DNA of 7,921 nucleotides from an uncultured Dietzia sp. (GTDB taxonomy: Bacteria > Actinomycetota > Actinomycetes > Mycobacteriales > Mycobacteriaceae). The position numbers and the translations under genes are program-made. Positions 1 through 6,762 of this stretch are shown in pieces. The stretch spans positions 1 to 7,921 of the forward strand of contig CAMNYG010000046.1 in NCBI GenBank assembly GCA_946570335.1, read 5' to 3'. The notes beneath the pieces are model-generated. The model saw only the letters and a program-made list of their open reading frames with translations. It made no database searches and was not told the origin of the DNA. Within the stretch, counting starts at the first letter, position 1. The number at the start of each line of letters is the position of its first letter.

Positions 1-521
1 GCCGTGGCCGCCTCGGCCTTGGCGCCCGGCAGCTTCGCCGCGACCTTGTCGGAGGCCTTACGGGCGCGCCACGTCAGCCCGGGCTGGCCGGCGGTGTCCA
101 CGGACGCCAGGATGAGTGCACCCAGAAGCGCCACGTCGGTGGCCAGGCCGGTCGTCTTCCGGCTGCGGGCCGCCGGATCGGACTCTGTCCAGAACGCGTG
201 GCGGCTCACCGTGGAGGGCAGATGGGAGGCGGTCAGCGCGAGAGCGGACAGTCGCGGGGCCTTGCCCAACGCGAACATGACCCCCGCGCCAATCTTCACT
301 CCGGCGAGTGCCTTGACGAGGGTCTCGGTGTCCTTGGGTACCGGCGGGACGGACGCGGCGACGCGCTCGCTCACCGCCTGCTCACCCTTCTCCACCAGCG
401 GGGCGGTCTTGTCGACCAACGGCGCCGCGTGCTCGACGTGTGCCTGTGGATTGCGCAGCGTCTCCACGCCGTCGATGACGAAAACCGTGGCGAGCATCGG
501 TCGTGCGAGTCGTCGGATCAT
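1..521 (-). CDS. DoxX-family membrane protein, 3' part missing (window edge)
   Basis: The reading frame runs leftward from ATG at 521-519 and stays open to the edge, giving 173 codons without a stop. A strong Shine-Dalgarno, AGGAGG on the minus strand (526-531), lies 4 nt before the ATG and fixes the start. The protein begins MIRRLARPMLATVFVIDGVE and has the look of actinobacterial DoxX-like proteins: hydrophobic segments at about residues 8-20, 72-86, 91-101 and 126-141, an RNP motif near residue 23, and a polar Ala/Glu/Lys-rich stretch at 38-70 between the first two. These proteins are small inner-membrane proteins. Some relatives act in redox or thiol stress, but most have no proven role. 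The sequence near the edge is Ala/Lys-rich (AAKLPGAKAE), probably the start of a basic cytoplasmic tail. It lies downstream of the hydrolase gene on the same strand, but the 194-nt gap with its own promoter-like motif argues for separate transcription. The family call is by pattern recognition. Confidence 0.8.
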   Translation of the reverse strand, partial: MIRRLARPMLATVFVIDGVETLRNPQAHVEHAAPLVDKTAPLVEKGEQAVSERVAASVPPVPKDTETLVKALAGVKIGAGVMFALGKAPRLSALALTASHLPSTVSRHAFWTESDPAARSRKTTGLATDVALLGALILASVDTAGQPGLTWRARKASDKVAAKLPGAKAEAAT

Positions 522-715
522 CGTTCCTCCTGAATCGGATGGGAGTGCGTGGTCGAACCTAGTGCGAACTCGCCCGATGCGCTTCCGTTCTCGTCAGCCG
601 GGGCCAGGCGGGCCCCACTCGACACGGGGGTGGGCTGGGGTGATCGGACCACAGGTGGTGTTGATAACGAATCGGAAGTCATCTCCACGCCGGGTCTGTC
701 CGGCCCTCGGGTTGC
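522..715. other. Intergenic gap with three small inverted repeats
   Basis: This 194-bp gap separates the hydrolase stop codon from the DoxX-family start. It contains a GCCGG/CCGGC hairpin (689-704) just past the hydrolase stop, a GGGGCC/GGCCCC hairpin with a 5-nt loop (600-616), and a palindrome ACCAC-AG-GTGGT (648-659) that could be an operator. Neither hairpin is followed by a T-run on the minus strand, so as terminators they are weak. I see no gene in the gap. Confidence 0.4.
556..561 (-). promoter_or_regulatory. Candidate -10 element of the DoxX-family gene
   Basis: On the minus strand the hexamer TAGGTT (fits the actinobacterial TANNNT pattern) would start transcription near 549. That gives a leader of about 28 nt carrying the AGGAGG site. 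No convincing -35 hexamer sits 16-18 bp upstream. The motif overlaps two direct copies of CGAAC (plus strand 554-558 and 565-569), spaced 11 bp apart, about one helical turn, which could be half-sites for a regulator. Confidence 0.35.
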
Positions 716-1417
716 TCACCAGCCCCGGTCACGCCACTCGGCCAGGTGGGGTCGCTCGGCACCCACCGAGGTGTCGTCGCCGTGTCCGGGATGGACCACC
801 ACGTCGTCGTCGAGGACCGCGAAAACCCTCGTCTCGAGATCGTCCATCAACTGGGCGAACTCCTCGGGGGAGCCGGTCTTGCCCGGGCCGCCGGGGAACA
901 GGGAGTCGCCCGAGAAGAGATGGGTTCCCTCGTCCGTCCGCAGGAGCAGCGCGATCCCGTCCGGGGTGTGCCCGCGCAGACCTATCACCTCGAGTCGGAC
1001 GTCACCGACGGTGACGTGGTCGCCGTGGGAGACGTGACGGTCGGTGGGGACGTCGATCGAGCCGGCGTCTCCGGGGGAGGCGATGGTGGTGAGCCCCAGA
1101 GCTTCCACCGTCTCGGCCAGGCCGATCCAGTGGTCCGCGTGCATGTGAGTGGTGAGGACCTCCTTGACAGTCGGGGCGTGTTCCCGGAGGTGCGAGATCA
1201 ACTGGGGGGCGTCGTTGGCGGCGTCGATGAGCAGGACGTCACCCGTCTCGACCGACTCGACGAGGTAGACGTTGTTGTCCATCTCGCCGACGGAGATCTT
1301 GGTCAGACGCGCCGGTCCCACCGTCCAGCGCTCGCCGGTGAGTCGGCCGTCCAGGCGACCGGAGTAGCCCTCGGTGAGGGTGATGTGATCGGGAAGTGGC
1401 GCAGTGGTGTTCGACAT
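716..1417 (-). CDS. Metallo-beta-lactamase-fold hydrolase (glyoxalase II-like)
   Basis: This 233-residue soluble protein carries the full metal-binding set of the metallo-beta-lactamase superfamily: HMHADH at residues 91-96 (H91, H93, D95, H96), GHTPDG with H150, GDSLFPGG with D171 as the likely bridging ligand, and HPGHGDDT with H212. Superfamily members with this pattern are usually binuclear zinc or iron hydrolases acting on thioesters such as S-lactoylglutathione, or related reactions. The substrate here cannot be told from sequence. Actinomycetes of this group use mycothiol instead of glutathione, so a mycothiol thioester is a reasonable guess and no more. The length is normal for single-domain members and no key residue is missing. 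The gene lies divergent from uvrA, as Rv1637c does next to uvrA in M. tuberculosis (from memory). No Shine-Dalgarno precedes the ATG; a -10-like motif at exactly leaderless distance does. The family call is firm; the function within it is open. Confidence 0.9.
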   Translation of the reverse strand: MSNTTAPLPDHITLTEGYSGRLDGRLTGERWTVGPARLTKISVGEMDNNVYLVESVETGDVLLIDAANDAPQLISHLREHAPTVKEVLTTHMHADHWIGLAETVEALGLTTIASPGDAGSIDVPTDRHVSHGDHVTVGDVRLEVIGLRGHTPDGIALLLRTDEGTHLFSGDSLFPGGPGKTGSPEEFAQLMDDLETRVFAVLDDDVVVHPGHGDDTSVGAERPHLAEWRDRGW

Positions 1418-1419
1418 AA

Positions 1420-1443
1420 CTGCAGGCTACCGACGCTGCAGGC
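1420..1443. repeat. Two direct copies of CTGCAGGC, 16 bp apart
   Basis: CTGCAGGC occurs at 1420-1427 and again at 1436-1443. The first copy overlaps the candidate -10 element of the hydrolase gene and the second falls within its upstream promoter. Each contains the palindrome CTGCAG. Two identical octamers in such a short promoter could be a regulator's tandem site, or chance. Confidence 0.5.
1424..1429 (-). promoter_or_regulatory. Candidate -10 element placing +1 at the hydrolase ATG (leaderless)
   Basis: The minus-strand hexamer TAGCCT (TANNNT) ends 6 nt before the A of the hydrolase start codon. Transcription would therefore begin at, or within a base of, the ATG itself. No purine-rich Shine-Dalgarno is present between the hexamer and the start, which agrees with a leaderless mRNA, a common type in mycobacteria and relatives. 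No clear -35 is seen. Confidence 0.5.
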
Positions 1444-1552
1444 GGTCGGGGACCACAAGCGTGTCGGAGTACGTTGGTACCTTCGTGTGCGGGAACGGCG
1501 GCCATGCGGCACGTACGGCTATGTGGCGACCTCCCCTTCGGAAGGAGAACCC
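1430..1552 (+). promoter_or_regulatory. uvrA upstream region and ribosome-binding site
   Basis: The 135-bp divergent gap must hold the uvrA promoter. Two TANNNT hexamers on the plus strand, TACGTT (1470-1475) and TACCTT (1478-1483), are possible -10 elements; neither has a recognisable -35. AAGGAG (1542-1547) lies 5 nt before the ATG and is a clear Shine-Dalgarno. I looked for the actinobacterial LexA operator (CGAAC-N4-GTTCG type) and did not see one, so SOS control is not supported by this sequence. Confidence 0.4.
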
Positions 1553-4500
1553 ATGGTGGACCGGCTGGTCGTCCGCGGCGCGCGTGAGCACAACCTCAAG
1601 AGCGTGGACATCGACGTCCCCCGTGATTCGTTGATCGTGTTCACCGGCTTGTCCGGGTCGGGTAAGTCGTCGCTGGCCTTCGACACGATCTTCGCGGAGG
1701 GGCAGCGTCGCTACGTCGAGTCGCTCTCGTCGTACGCGCGGATGTTCCTCGGGCAGATGGACAAGCCGGATGTCGACTTCATCGAGGGACTCTCTCCGGC
1801 GGTGTCCATCGATCAGAAGTCCACCAACCGGAACCCCCGGTCGACCGTCGGCACCATCACCGAGGTCTACGACTACCTCCGGTTGCTCTACGCACGAGCG
1901 GGCGTTCCACACTGCCCCACCTGCGGCGAGGTGGTCTCGCGCCAGACGCCACAGCAGATCGTCGACCAGATCCTGGAGGGGGAGGAGGGCGCCCGCTTCC
2001 AGGTGCTGGCGCCGGTCGTTCGTACCCGCAAGGGCGAGTTCGTCGACCTGTTCGCCCAGCTTGCTGCCGACGGGTACAGCCGTGTCCGGGTCGACGGTGA
2101 GCTGCACTCCCTCTCCGAACCGCCGACCTTGAAGAAGCAGGAAAAGCACGACATCGAGGTGGTGGTGGACCGACTCGCCGCCAAACCCACCGCCCGGCAA
2201 CGGCTCACAGACTCCGTCGAGACCGCACTCGGTCTCGCCGACGGTGTGATCGTGATCGACTATGTGGATCTGGAGGAGTCAGACCCCGCCCGGCGGCGCC
2301 GCTTCTCCGAGCACATGGCCTGCCCCAACGGCCACCCCATCGCGCTCGACGACATGGAACCGCGGGCGTTCTCGTTCAACTCGCCGTATGGCGCGTGCCC
2401 GGTGTGTGACGGACTCGGCTCTCACCTCGAGGTGGATCCGGATCTGGTGGTACCCGATCCGGAGGTCTCACTGGCGGACGGGGCGATCGCACCGTGGTCG
2501 GGCGGCCAGAGCGCCGACTATTTCCAGCAGCTGCTGTCGGGTCTGGCAGACGATATGGGTTTCGACCTGCGGACCCCCTGGCAGGACCTGCCCGCCAAGG
2601 CGCGGAAGGCGGTGCTCGGCGGTGCCTCCACCAAGGTCCGGGTGCGCTACCGCAACCGGTACGGACGAGTGCGGACCTATGATGCCAAGTTCGAGGGCGT
2701 CATGTCCTTCCTGAAGCGACGTCTGGAGCAGACCGAGTCGGAGTCCCAGAAGGAGCGCTACCAGGGCTACATGCGCGAGGTGCCCTGTCCCGCGTGCCAC
2801 GGAACCCGTCTCAAGCCCGAGATCCTCGCGGTGACCCTGAGCGGCCCCGGCGGGCAGGACCGGTCTATCGCCGACATCAGCCGTATGTCCGTCGCCGACT
2901 GCGCTGCGTTCCTGGACGGGCTCGAGCTGAACTCCCGGCAGGCCATGATCGCAGGCCGGGTCCTCAAGGAGATCCAGGCCCGTATGGGCTTCCTGCTCGA
3001 CGTCGGCTTGGACTATCTGTCGCTGGACCGGGTCGCCGGGAGTCTGTCCGGTGGTGAAGCGCAGCGCATCCGGCTGGCCACACAGATCGGTTCTGGTCTT
3101 GCCGGCGTGCTCTACGTCCTCGACGAGCCGTCGATCGGTCTGCACCAGCGGGACAACCGTCGTCTCATCGACACACTGGTCCGGCTCCGGAACCTGGGCA
3201 ACACACTGCTGGTGGTGGTGCACCACGAGGCCACCATCAGGGCCGCCGACTGGATCGTCGACATCGGTCCGCTCGCAGGCGAGCACGGAGGGAGGGTCGT
3301 CCACTCCGGGGACTACGACGGGCTGCTGGCCAACAAGGAATCGTTGACGGGAGACTATCTCGCGGGCCGTCGGACCATCGCGGTGCCGGAGTCGCGGCGG
3401 GAGCCGGATACGGAAAAGCGGCTGCGCGTGCGTGGCGCACGCGAGAACAATCTCAAGAACGTCGACGTGGTCTTTCCCGCCGGCGTGCTCTGCGCGGTGA
3501 CCGGAGTCTCGGGTTCGGGCAAGTCGACACTGGTCAACGACATCCTTGCCACCTCCCTGGCCAATCAGCTCAACCGCGCGCGGCAGGTGCCCGGGCGTCA
3601 CTCGGGCATCGACGGGGTGGAGGACTTCGACAAGCTCGTCCAGGTGGACCAGTCGCCGATCGGTCGGACCCCGCGCTCGAATCCCGCCACTTACACCGGT
3701 GTGTTCGACAAGATCCGTACGCTCTTCGCGGCCACCACCGAGGCGAAGGTGCGTGGGTACAAGGCGGGCCGGTTCTCGTTCAACGTCAAGGGCGGCCGCT
3801 GTGAGGCGTGCCAGGGTGACGGCACTCTGAAGATCGAGATGAACTTCCTCCCGGACGTGTACGTGCCCTGCGAGGTGTGCCAGGGGGCGCGGTACAACCG
3901 CGAGACGTTGGAGGTGCACTACAAGGGCAAGACCATCGCTGAGGTGTTGGACATGCCGATCGAGGAGGCCTGCGAGTTCTTCGAGCCCATCACCTCGATC
4001 CACCGCTACCTCAAGACGCTCACCGAGGTGGGGCTGGGATACGTGCGGTTGGGCCAGTCCGCGCCGACCCTCTCCGGCGGCGAGGCACAGCGTGTCAAGC
4101 TCGCGGCCGAGCTCCAGAAGCGCTCCAGCGGCCGCACCGTCTACATTCTCGACGAGCCCACGACCGGGCTACATTTCGAGGACATCACCAAACTCCTCCT
4201 GGTCATCCAGGGGTTGGTGGACAAGGGCAACACGGTCATCGTGATCGAGCACAACCTGGACGTGATCAAGAGCGCGGACTGGGTGATCGACATGGGACCC
4301 GAGGGCGGTGCGGGCGGCGGGACGGTGGTCGCCGAGGGCACGCCCGAGGAGGTCTCGAAGATCTCCGAAAGCCATACCGGCCGTTTCCTCGCCGAGGTTC
4401 TTCCCACCGGTGGTTCCGGCGTCGCCGAGGCCACGGCGACGCCCGAACAGGAGTCGGGGACACGAGCCGGGAAGACCGCTGCGAAGGCAGCCGAGAAGCC

Positions 4501-4591
4501 GGCGAAGAAGGCAGCCGCCGCGGCACGGTCCGAAAAGGCTGCACAGAAGACAGCAGCCAAGGCGGCTCGAAAGGCCCGGGCACTGCGCTGA
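1553..4591 (+). CDS. uvrA: Excinuclease ABC subunit A (UvrA)
   Basis: UvrA is the dimeric ATPase that, with UvrB, finds bulky lesions and starts nucleotide excision repair. The 1012-residue protein has both ABC-type ATPase halves: Walker [10 protein letters not shown] at 32-40 with LSGGEAQ at 498-504 and Walker B acidic D524/E525, then Walker [10 protein letters not shown] at 651-659 with LSGGEAQ at 840-846 and D867/E868. Zinc-binding positions are C121/C124 in the first insertion, a C257-x3-H261 and C282-x2-C285 module, and C750-x2-C753-x19-C773-x2-C776, the module needed for damage recognition. The C-x3-H half replaces the C-x2-C of E. coli; I recall the same CPNGH motif in mycobacterial UvrA. 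The start at 1553 is set by the AAGGAG site. The frame is open far upstream, but that part overlaps the divergent gene and has no homology. The core ends near residue 951. Residues 952-1012 are an Ala/Lys-rich basic tail, making the protein longer than the usual 940-975. The gene is convergent with DUF1844. Confidence 0.98.
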   Translation: MVDRLVVRGAREHNLKSVDIDVPRDSLIVFTGLSGSGKSSLAFDTIFAEGQRRYVESLSSYARMFLGQMDKPDVDFIEGLSPAVSIDQKSTNRNPRSTVGTITEVYDYLRLLYARAGVPHCPTCGEVVSRQTPQQIVDQILEGEEGARFQVLAPVVRTRKGEFVDLFAQLAADGYSRVRVDGELHSLSEPPTLKKQEKHDIEVVVDRLAAKPTARQRLTDSVETALGLADGVIVIDYVDLEESDPARRRRFSEHMACPNGHPIALDDMEPRAFSFNSPYGACPVCDGLGSHLEVDPDLVVPDPEVSLADGAIAPWSGGQSADYFQQLLSGLADDMGFDLRTPWQDLPAKARKAVLGGASTKVRVRYRNRYGRVRTYDAKFEGVMSFLKRRLEQTESESQKERYQGYMREVPCPACHGTRLKPEILAVTLSGPGGQDRSIADISRMSVADCAAFLDGLELNSRQAMIAGRVLKEIQARMGFLLDVGLDYLSLDRVAGSLSGGEAQRIRLATQIGSGLAGVLYVLDEPSIGLHQRDNRRLIDTLVRLRNLGNTLLVVVHHEATIRAADWIVDIGPLAGEHGGRVVHSGDYDGLLANKESLTGDYLAGRRTIAVPESRREPDTEKRLRVRGARENNLKNVDVVFPAGVLCAVTGVSGSGKSTLVNDILATSLANQLNRARQVPGRHSGIDGVEDFDKLVQVDQSPIGRTPRSNPATYTGVFDKIRTLFAATTEAKVRGYKAGRFSFNVKGGRCEACQGDGTLKIEMNFLPDVYVPCEVCQGARYNRETLEVHYKGKTIAEVLDMPIEEACEFFEPITSIHRYLKTLTEVGLGYVRLGQSAPTLSGGEAQRVKLAAELQKRSSGRTVYILDEPTTGLHFEDITKLLLVIQGLVDKGNTVIVIEHNLDVIKSADWVIDMGPEGGAGGGTVVAEGTPEEVSKISESHTGRFLAEVLPTGGSGVAEATATPEQESGTRAGKTAAKAAEKPAKKAAAAARSEKAAQKTAAKAARKARALR

Positions 4592-4639
4592 GGGGCATCA
4601 CCGCCCTGCGTGTCGCGCCCCGAGGAGGTTGGTGCCTCG
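4592..4639. terminator. Weak hairpin region between convergent genes
   Basis: Between the uvrA stop and the convergent DUF1844 stop (73 bp) there are two poor stems: GGGGC (4592-4596) with GCCCC (4617-4621), and CGAGG (4621-4625) with CCTCG (4635-4639). They share base 4621 and there is no T-run on either strand. A terminator is expected here from the convergent layout, but the sequence supports it only weakly. Confidence 0.2.
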
Positions 4640-4664
4640 TCCGGGATCCGCCCGTACTCCCAGC

Positions 4665-5063
4665 TCAGTAGACGGGGCCGGTGAACTTCTCGCCGGGACC
4701 CTCTCCGGGCTCGTCCGGGTAGGCGCTGGCCTCGCGAAACGCGCGTTGCAGTCCTTGGAGACCATCGCGCACCACACGGGCCTGCGGTCCGAGATGCTCG
4801 GTGGATCCGGTGACGAGTCCTGCCAGCGCGGTGATCAGCTTGCGTGCCTCATCGAGGTCCAGGTGCGGGCTCGACGTGGGCTCGTCGTCGGAGAGACCGA
4901 GCTTCTCGGCGGCGGCGCTCATCAGCACGACGATCGACCGGAAGATGACTTCCTGTGCGGAAACGTCGGCCAGATCGACGATCTCGACCTCACGGGCATC
5001 GATATGCTCGTCGAGGGGGTTCCCGGCGGCCTGGTCGGCAGATGTTGGCTGGTCGGTGGTCAT
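4665..5063 (-). CDS. DUF1844 family protein
   Basis: A small soluble protein of 132 residues from ATG at 5063. It matches the actinobacterial DUF1844 pattern along its length: a disordered polar N-terminus, an alpha-helical block with ARE-VEIVDLADVSAQEVI and VVLMSAAAEKLGL, the DLDEARKLITALAGL helix, and the family's strongly conserved end, FREASAYPDEPGEGPGEK then FTGPVY at the C-terminus. No catalytic residues are apparent and no function is established for the family as far as I know. It is divergent from infC, a neighbourhood that I recall in other actinobacteria such as Streptomyces, which hints at a role near translation. An in-frame GTG three codons upstream (5072) would give 135 residues. 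I prefer the ATG because GGGA lies about 11 nt before it but only 2 nt before the GTG; neither start has a good Shine-Dalgarno. Confidence 0.88.
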   Translation of the reverse strand: MTTDQPTSADQAAGNPLDEHIDAREVEIVDLADVSAQEVIFRSIVVLMSAAAEKLGLSDDEPTSSPHLDLDEARKLITALAGLVTGSTEHLGPQARVVRDGLQGLQRAFREASAYPDEPGEGPGEKFTGPVY

Positions 5064-5222
5064 GCGAACCACTGTCCCACGGACGGCATGATTCCGTGTG
5101 GTCCGGGCACCGGTTTGGGGGTCGCCGCAGATACTGGTAGTGTTGCCATCGACTGTGGGAACTCGTTACGTGACGGGTTCCGCCGTTCAAGAGGAGCCCG
5201 ATCTCCCACCATCCGGCGCCAG
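5064..5222. other. Divergent intergenic region, distal part
   Basis: This is the half of the DUF1844/infC divergent region nearer DUF1844. It carries a possible plus-strand promoter (5115-5143) described separately, and TTGCCA at 5144-5149, a good -35 lacking a matching -10 (TTACGT at 17 bp is poor). No minus-strand TANNNT at leaderless distance from the DUF1844 start was found. I see no gene here. Confidence 0.4.
5115..5143 (+). promoter_or_regulatory. Candidate distal promoter for the infC operon
   Basis: TTGGGG (5115-5120) and TAGTGT (5138-5143) are separated by 17 bp, a normal spacing for a housekeeping sigma factor, and match the -35 TTG and -10 TANNNT cores. Transcription would start near 5150 and give a leader of about 290 nt before infC. 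Both hexamers are only partial matches. Confidence 0.3.
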
Positions 5223-5228
5223 TAGGTT
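5223..5228 (+). promoter_or_regulatory. Candidate proximal -10 element for the infC leader
   Basis: TAGGTT (TANNNT) ends 5 nt before an ATG at 5234. If used, +1 would be at or within a base or two of that ATG, giving a leader of about 208 nt that opens directly with a short reading frame. No -35 is seen. Weak Shine-Dalgarno activity of the AGG inside the same hexamer is the alternative way to start that reading frame from the distal promoter. Confidence 0.35.
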
Positions 5229-5233
5229 GTTTG

Positions 5234-5296
5234 ATGGTCACCACCCCCGACGAGGGGTCTGCGATCCATCGCAGACGGCTCTTCGTCGACGGGTGA
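5234..5296 (+). CDS. Possible 20-codon upstream ORF (leader peptide) of infC
   Basis: ATG at 5234 opens a frame of 20 codons ending in TGA at 5294-5296. The peptide starts MVTTPDEG and ends RRRLFVDG, with an Arg run at codons 13-15 that includes AGA, rare in such high-GC genomes. It could be read as a leaderless message from the TAGGTT element. The frame spans the first leader stem-loop (5257-5276), and its stop lies 1 nt before the second (5298-5335), the usual geometry of a leader peptide whose translation controls downstream RNA folding. No similarity to a known leader peptide is recognised. It may be a chance frame; conservation in relatives would decide. Confidence 0.35.
   Translation: MVTTPDEGSAIHRRRLFVDG
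5257..5276 (+). promoter_or_regulatory. infC leader stem-loop 1
   Basis: A perfect 8-bp stem, GTCTGCGA with TCGCAGAC, closes a 4-nt loop TCCA. It lies wholly inside the possible upstream ORF, so a translating ribosome would melt it. Bases 5254-5260, which include its 5' edge, can instead pair with the 5' arm of stem-loop 2. Confidence 0.6.
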
Positions 5297-5297
5297 G

Positions 5298-5335
5298 GAG
5301 TGAAGGCCCCAGGCATTACGCCATGGGGCTTTCTC
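5298..5335 (+). promoter_or_regulatory. infC leader stem-loop 2, terminator-like
   Basis: The outer helix pairs AAGGCCCCA (5303-5311) with TGGGGCTTT (5324-5332), including one G-U pair. It continues inward as GGC (5312-5314) with GCC (5320-5322), with A5323 bulged, and outward as GAG (5298-5300) with CTC (5333-5335). A T-rich stretch, TTTCTCGGTTTT (5330-5341), overlaps the 3' arm and follows it. The shape resembles an intrinsic terminator or attenuator with a broken U-tract. Its 3' arm is also complementary to the infC Shine-Dalgarno region. Confidence 0.6.
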
Positions 5336-5339
5336 GGTT

Positions 5340-5359
5340 TTCCCGACCTACGTCGGGAA
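5340..5359 (+). promoter_or_regulatory. infC leader stem-loop 3
   Basis: TTCCCGAC pairs with GTCGGGAA around a CTAC loop, a perfect 8-bp stem that begins 4 nt after stem-loop 2. It uses the last T residues after stem-loop 2, so the two would stack closely or compete slightly at their junction. Confidence 0.6.
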
Positions 5360-5385
5360 GGACCGGGGGCTCTCGAGGACGGATG

Positions 5386-5407
5386 CGCGGCCACGGCAGT
5401 GGTCGCG
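5386..5407 (+). promoter_or_regulatory. infC leader stem-loop 4
   Basis: CGCGGCCAC (5386-5394) pairs with GTGGTCGCG (5399-5407), nine pairs including one G-U, closing a GGCA loop. It ends 24 nt before the Shine-Dalgarno, so it does not itself cover the ribosome-binding site. Confidence 0.55.
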
Positions 5408-5431
5408 AACGCATGCGCACCGTAACTACCG

Positions 5432-5437
5432 AGGAGG
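5432..5437 (+). promoter_or_regulatory. infC: infC ribosome-binding site that decides an ATC start
   Basis: AGGAGG, a near-ideal Shine-Dalgarno, lies 4 nt before ATC at 5442. No ATG, GTG or TTG occurs in the infC frame at the right distance; the first in-frame alternative, GTG at 5517, would remove 25 conserved residues. The site is also complementary to bases 5325-5335 in the leader. Confidence 0.85.
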
Positions 5438-5441
5438 GCCC

Positions 5442-6008
<567 letters not shown>

Positions 6009-6039
6009 TTCCACCGGCTCTCAGTGCCGAACCAGACCA

Positions 6040-6078
6040 TGGACGCCTGTCGTCCACCCCCCGAGACCCCACCGGGTC
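6040..6078 (+). promoter_or_regulatory. Two stem-loops in the infC-rpmI gap
   Basis: TGGACG (6040-6045) pairs with CGTCCA (6051-6056), and GACCC (6065-6069) pairs with GGGTC (6074-6078). They lie in the 100-nt gap before rpmI, upstream of its Shine-Dalgarno. In E. coli L20 represses rpmI-rplT by binding structured RNA at the rpmI site, so these are candidates for a similar target. That link is by position only. Confidence 0.4.
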
Positions 6079-6108
6079 CCGGGACGAACCATGTGAGGAA
6101 GACCGATC

Positions 6109-6303
6109 ATGCCGAAGATGAAGACCCATAAGGGCACCGCCAAGCGCTTCCGGAAGACCGGAACCGGCAAGCTGGTCCGCCAGCAGGCCAACCGCCGCCA
6201 CATCATGGAGAAGAAGCCCTCCAAGCGCACCCGTCGTCTCGACGGCCGGACGGACGTCGCGCCGGCCGATGTGCCCCGCGTGAAGCGGCTCCTCGGGCTC
6301 TGA
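6109..6303 (+). CDS. rpmI: 50S ribosomal protein L35
   Basis: A 64-residue, strongly basic protein of typical length for bL35, a small subunit protein of the large ribosomal particle. It begins [20 protein letters not shown], the family's diagnostic N-terminus, followed by [20 protein letters not shown] and the ending [11 protein letters not shown]. The ATG at 6109 is preceded by AGGA (6096-6099), about 9 nt away. It lies between infC and rplT, the classical order, and is almost certainly co-transcribed with both. Confidence 0.98.
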   Translation: MPKMKTHKGTAKRFRKTGTGKLVRQQANRRHIMEKKPSKRTRRLDGRTDVAPADVPRVKRLLGL

Positions 6304-6326
6304 GCCCATACATACGTAGAACCTTC

Positions 6327-6346
6327 GGTCACCGCACAAGGTGACC
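6327..6346 (+). promoter_or_regulatory. Stem-loop in the rpmI-rplT gap
   Basis: GGTCACC (6327-6333) and GGTGACC (6340-6346) form a perfect 7-bp stem with a 6-nt loop, in the 68-nt gap before rplT. It ends 14 nt before the rplT Shine-Dalgarno and has no T-run. It may affect mRNA processing or L35/L20 stoichiometry; that is a guess. Confidence 0.45.
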
Positions 6347-6371
6347 ATCCCAGACCAGTGAGGATTGACCA

Positions 6372-6752
6372 GTGGCACGCGTGAAGAGAGCCGTCAACGG
6401 CCAGAAGAAGCGTCGGACCGTACTCGAGTCCACCAAGGGCTACCGTGGGCAGCGCTCGCGGCTGTACCGCAAGGCCAAGGAGCAGATGCTCCACTCGATG
6501 AACTACAGCTACCGCGATCGTCGCCAGCGCAAGGGCGACTTCCGCAAGCTGTGGATCTCTCGTATCAACGCCGCGGCCCGGGCCAACGACATGACCTACA
6601 ACCGCTTCGTCCAGGGTCTCAAGCTCGCCGGTGTCGAGGTTGACCGCAAGGTTCTCGCGGACCTCGCCGTCACCGATCCGGCCGCCTTCACCGCGCTTGT
6701 CGAGGTTGCGCGCAAGGCGCTTCCGGCTGACGTCAACGCTCCGGCGGCCTGA
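6372..6752 (+). CDS. rplT: 50S ribosomal protein L20
   Basis: A 126-residue basic protein. bL20 binds 23S rRNA early in 50S assembly and, in other bacteria, represses its own operon. It begins [20 protein letters not shown] (after the initiator), continues with [17 protein letters not shown], then [20 protein letters not shown] and [20 protein letters not shown], all family-typical. The globular C-terminal half starts near residue 60. The start is GTG at 6372 with AGGA (6361-6364) 7 nt upstream. The C-terminal extension ([12 protein letters not shown]) is slightly longer than in E. coli L20, as in other actinobacteria. It is the third gene of the infC operon. Confidence 0.98.
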   Translation: MARVKRAVNGQKKRRTVLESTKGYRGQRSRLYRKAKEQMLHSMNYSYRDRRQRKGDFRKLWISRINAAARANDMTYNRFVQGLKLAGVEVDRKVLADLAVTDPAAFTALVEVARKALPADVNAPAA

Positions 6753-6762
6753 CGTCGCCGAC

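Noticed and set aside
4..1014. Plus-strand open frame opposite the DoxX-family and hydrolase genes
   Set aside because: Arg/Pro/Ser-rich shadow; both minus-strand genes have clear family motifs and the first has a strong Shine-Dalgarno.
1464..1500. GTAC-N4-GTAC inverted repeat and GGGAAC (sigma-H/E type -35) before uvrA
   Set aside because: The repeat is only 4 bp and self-complementary, and no GTT-type -10 follows GGGAAC at 16-19 bp.
746..1552. Upstream extension of the uvrA reading frame by 269 codons
   Set aside because: It lies opposite the well-supported hydrolase gene, has no UvrA homology, and uvrA has a good Shine-Dalgarno and conserved start at 1553.
2468..4003. Long open frame antisense to uvrA (511 codons, minus strand)
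   Set aside because: Typical shadow frame of a GC-rich gene. No recognisable domain and no ribosome-binding site.
5298..5341. Stem-loop 2 as a plain intrinsic terminator of an upstream gene
   Set aside because: The nearest upstream gene is divergent, so nothing coming from the left needs ending here; the T-tract is also interrupted. Attenuation or translational control fits better.
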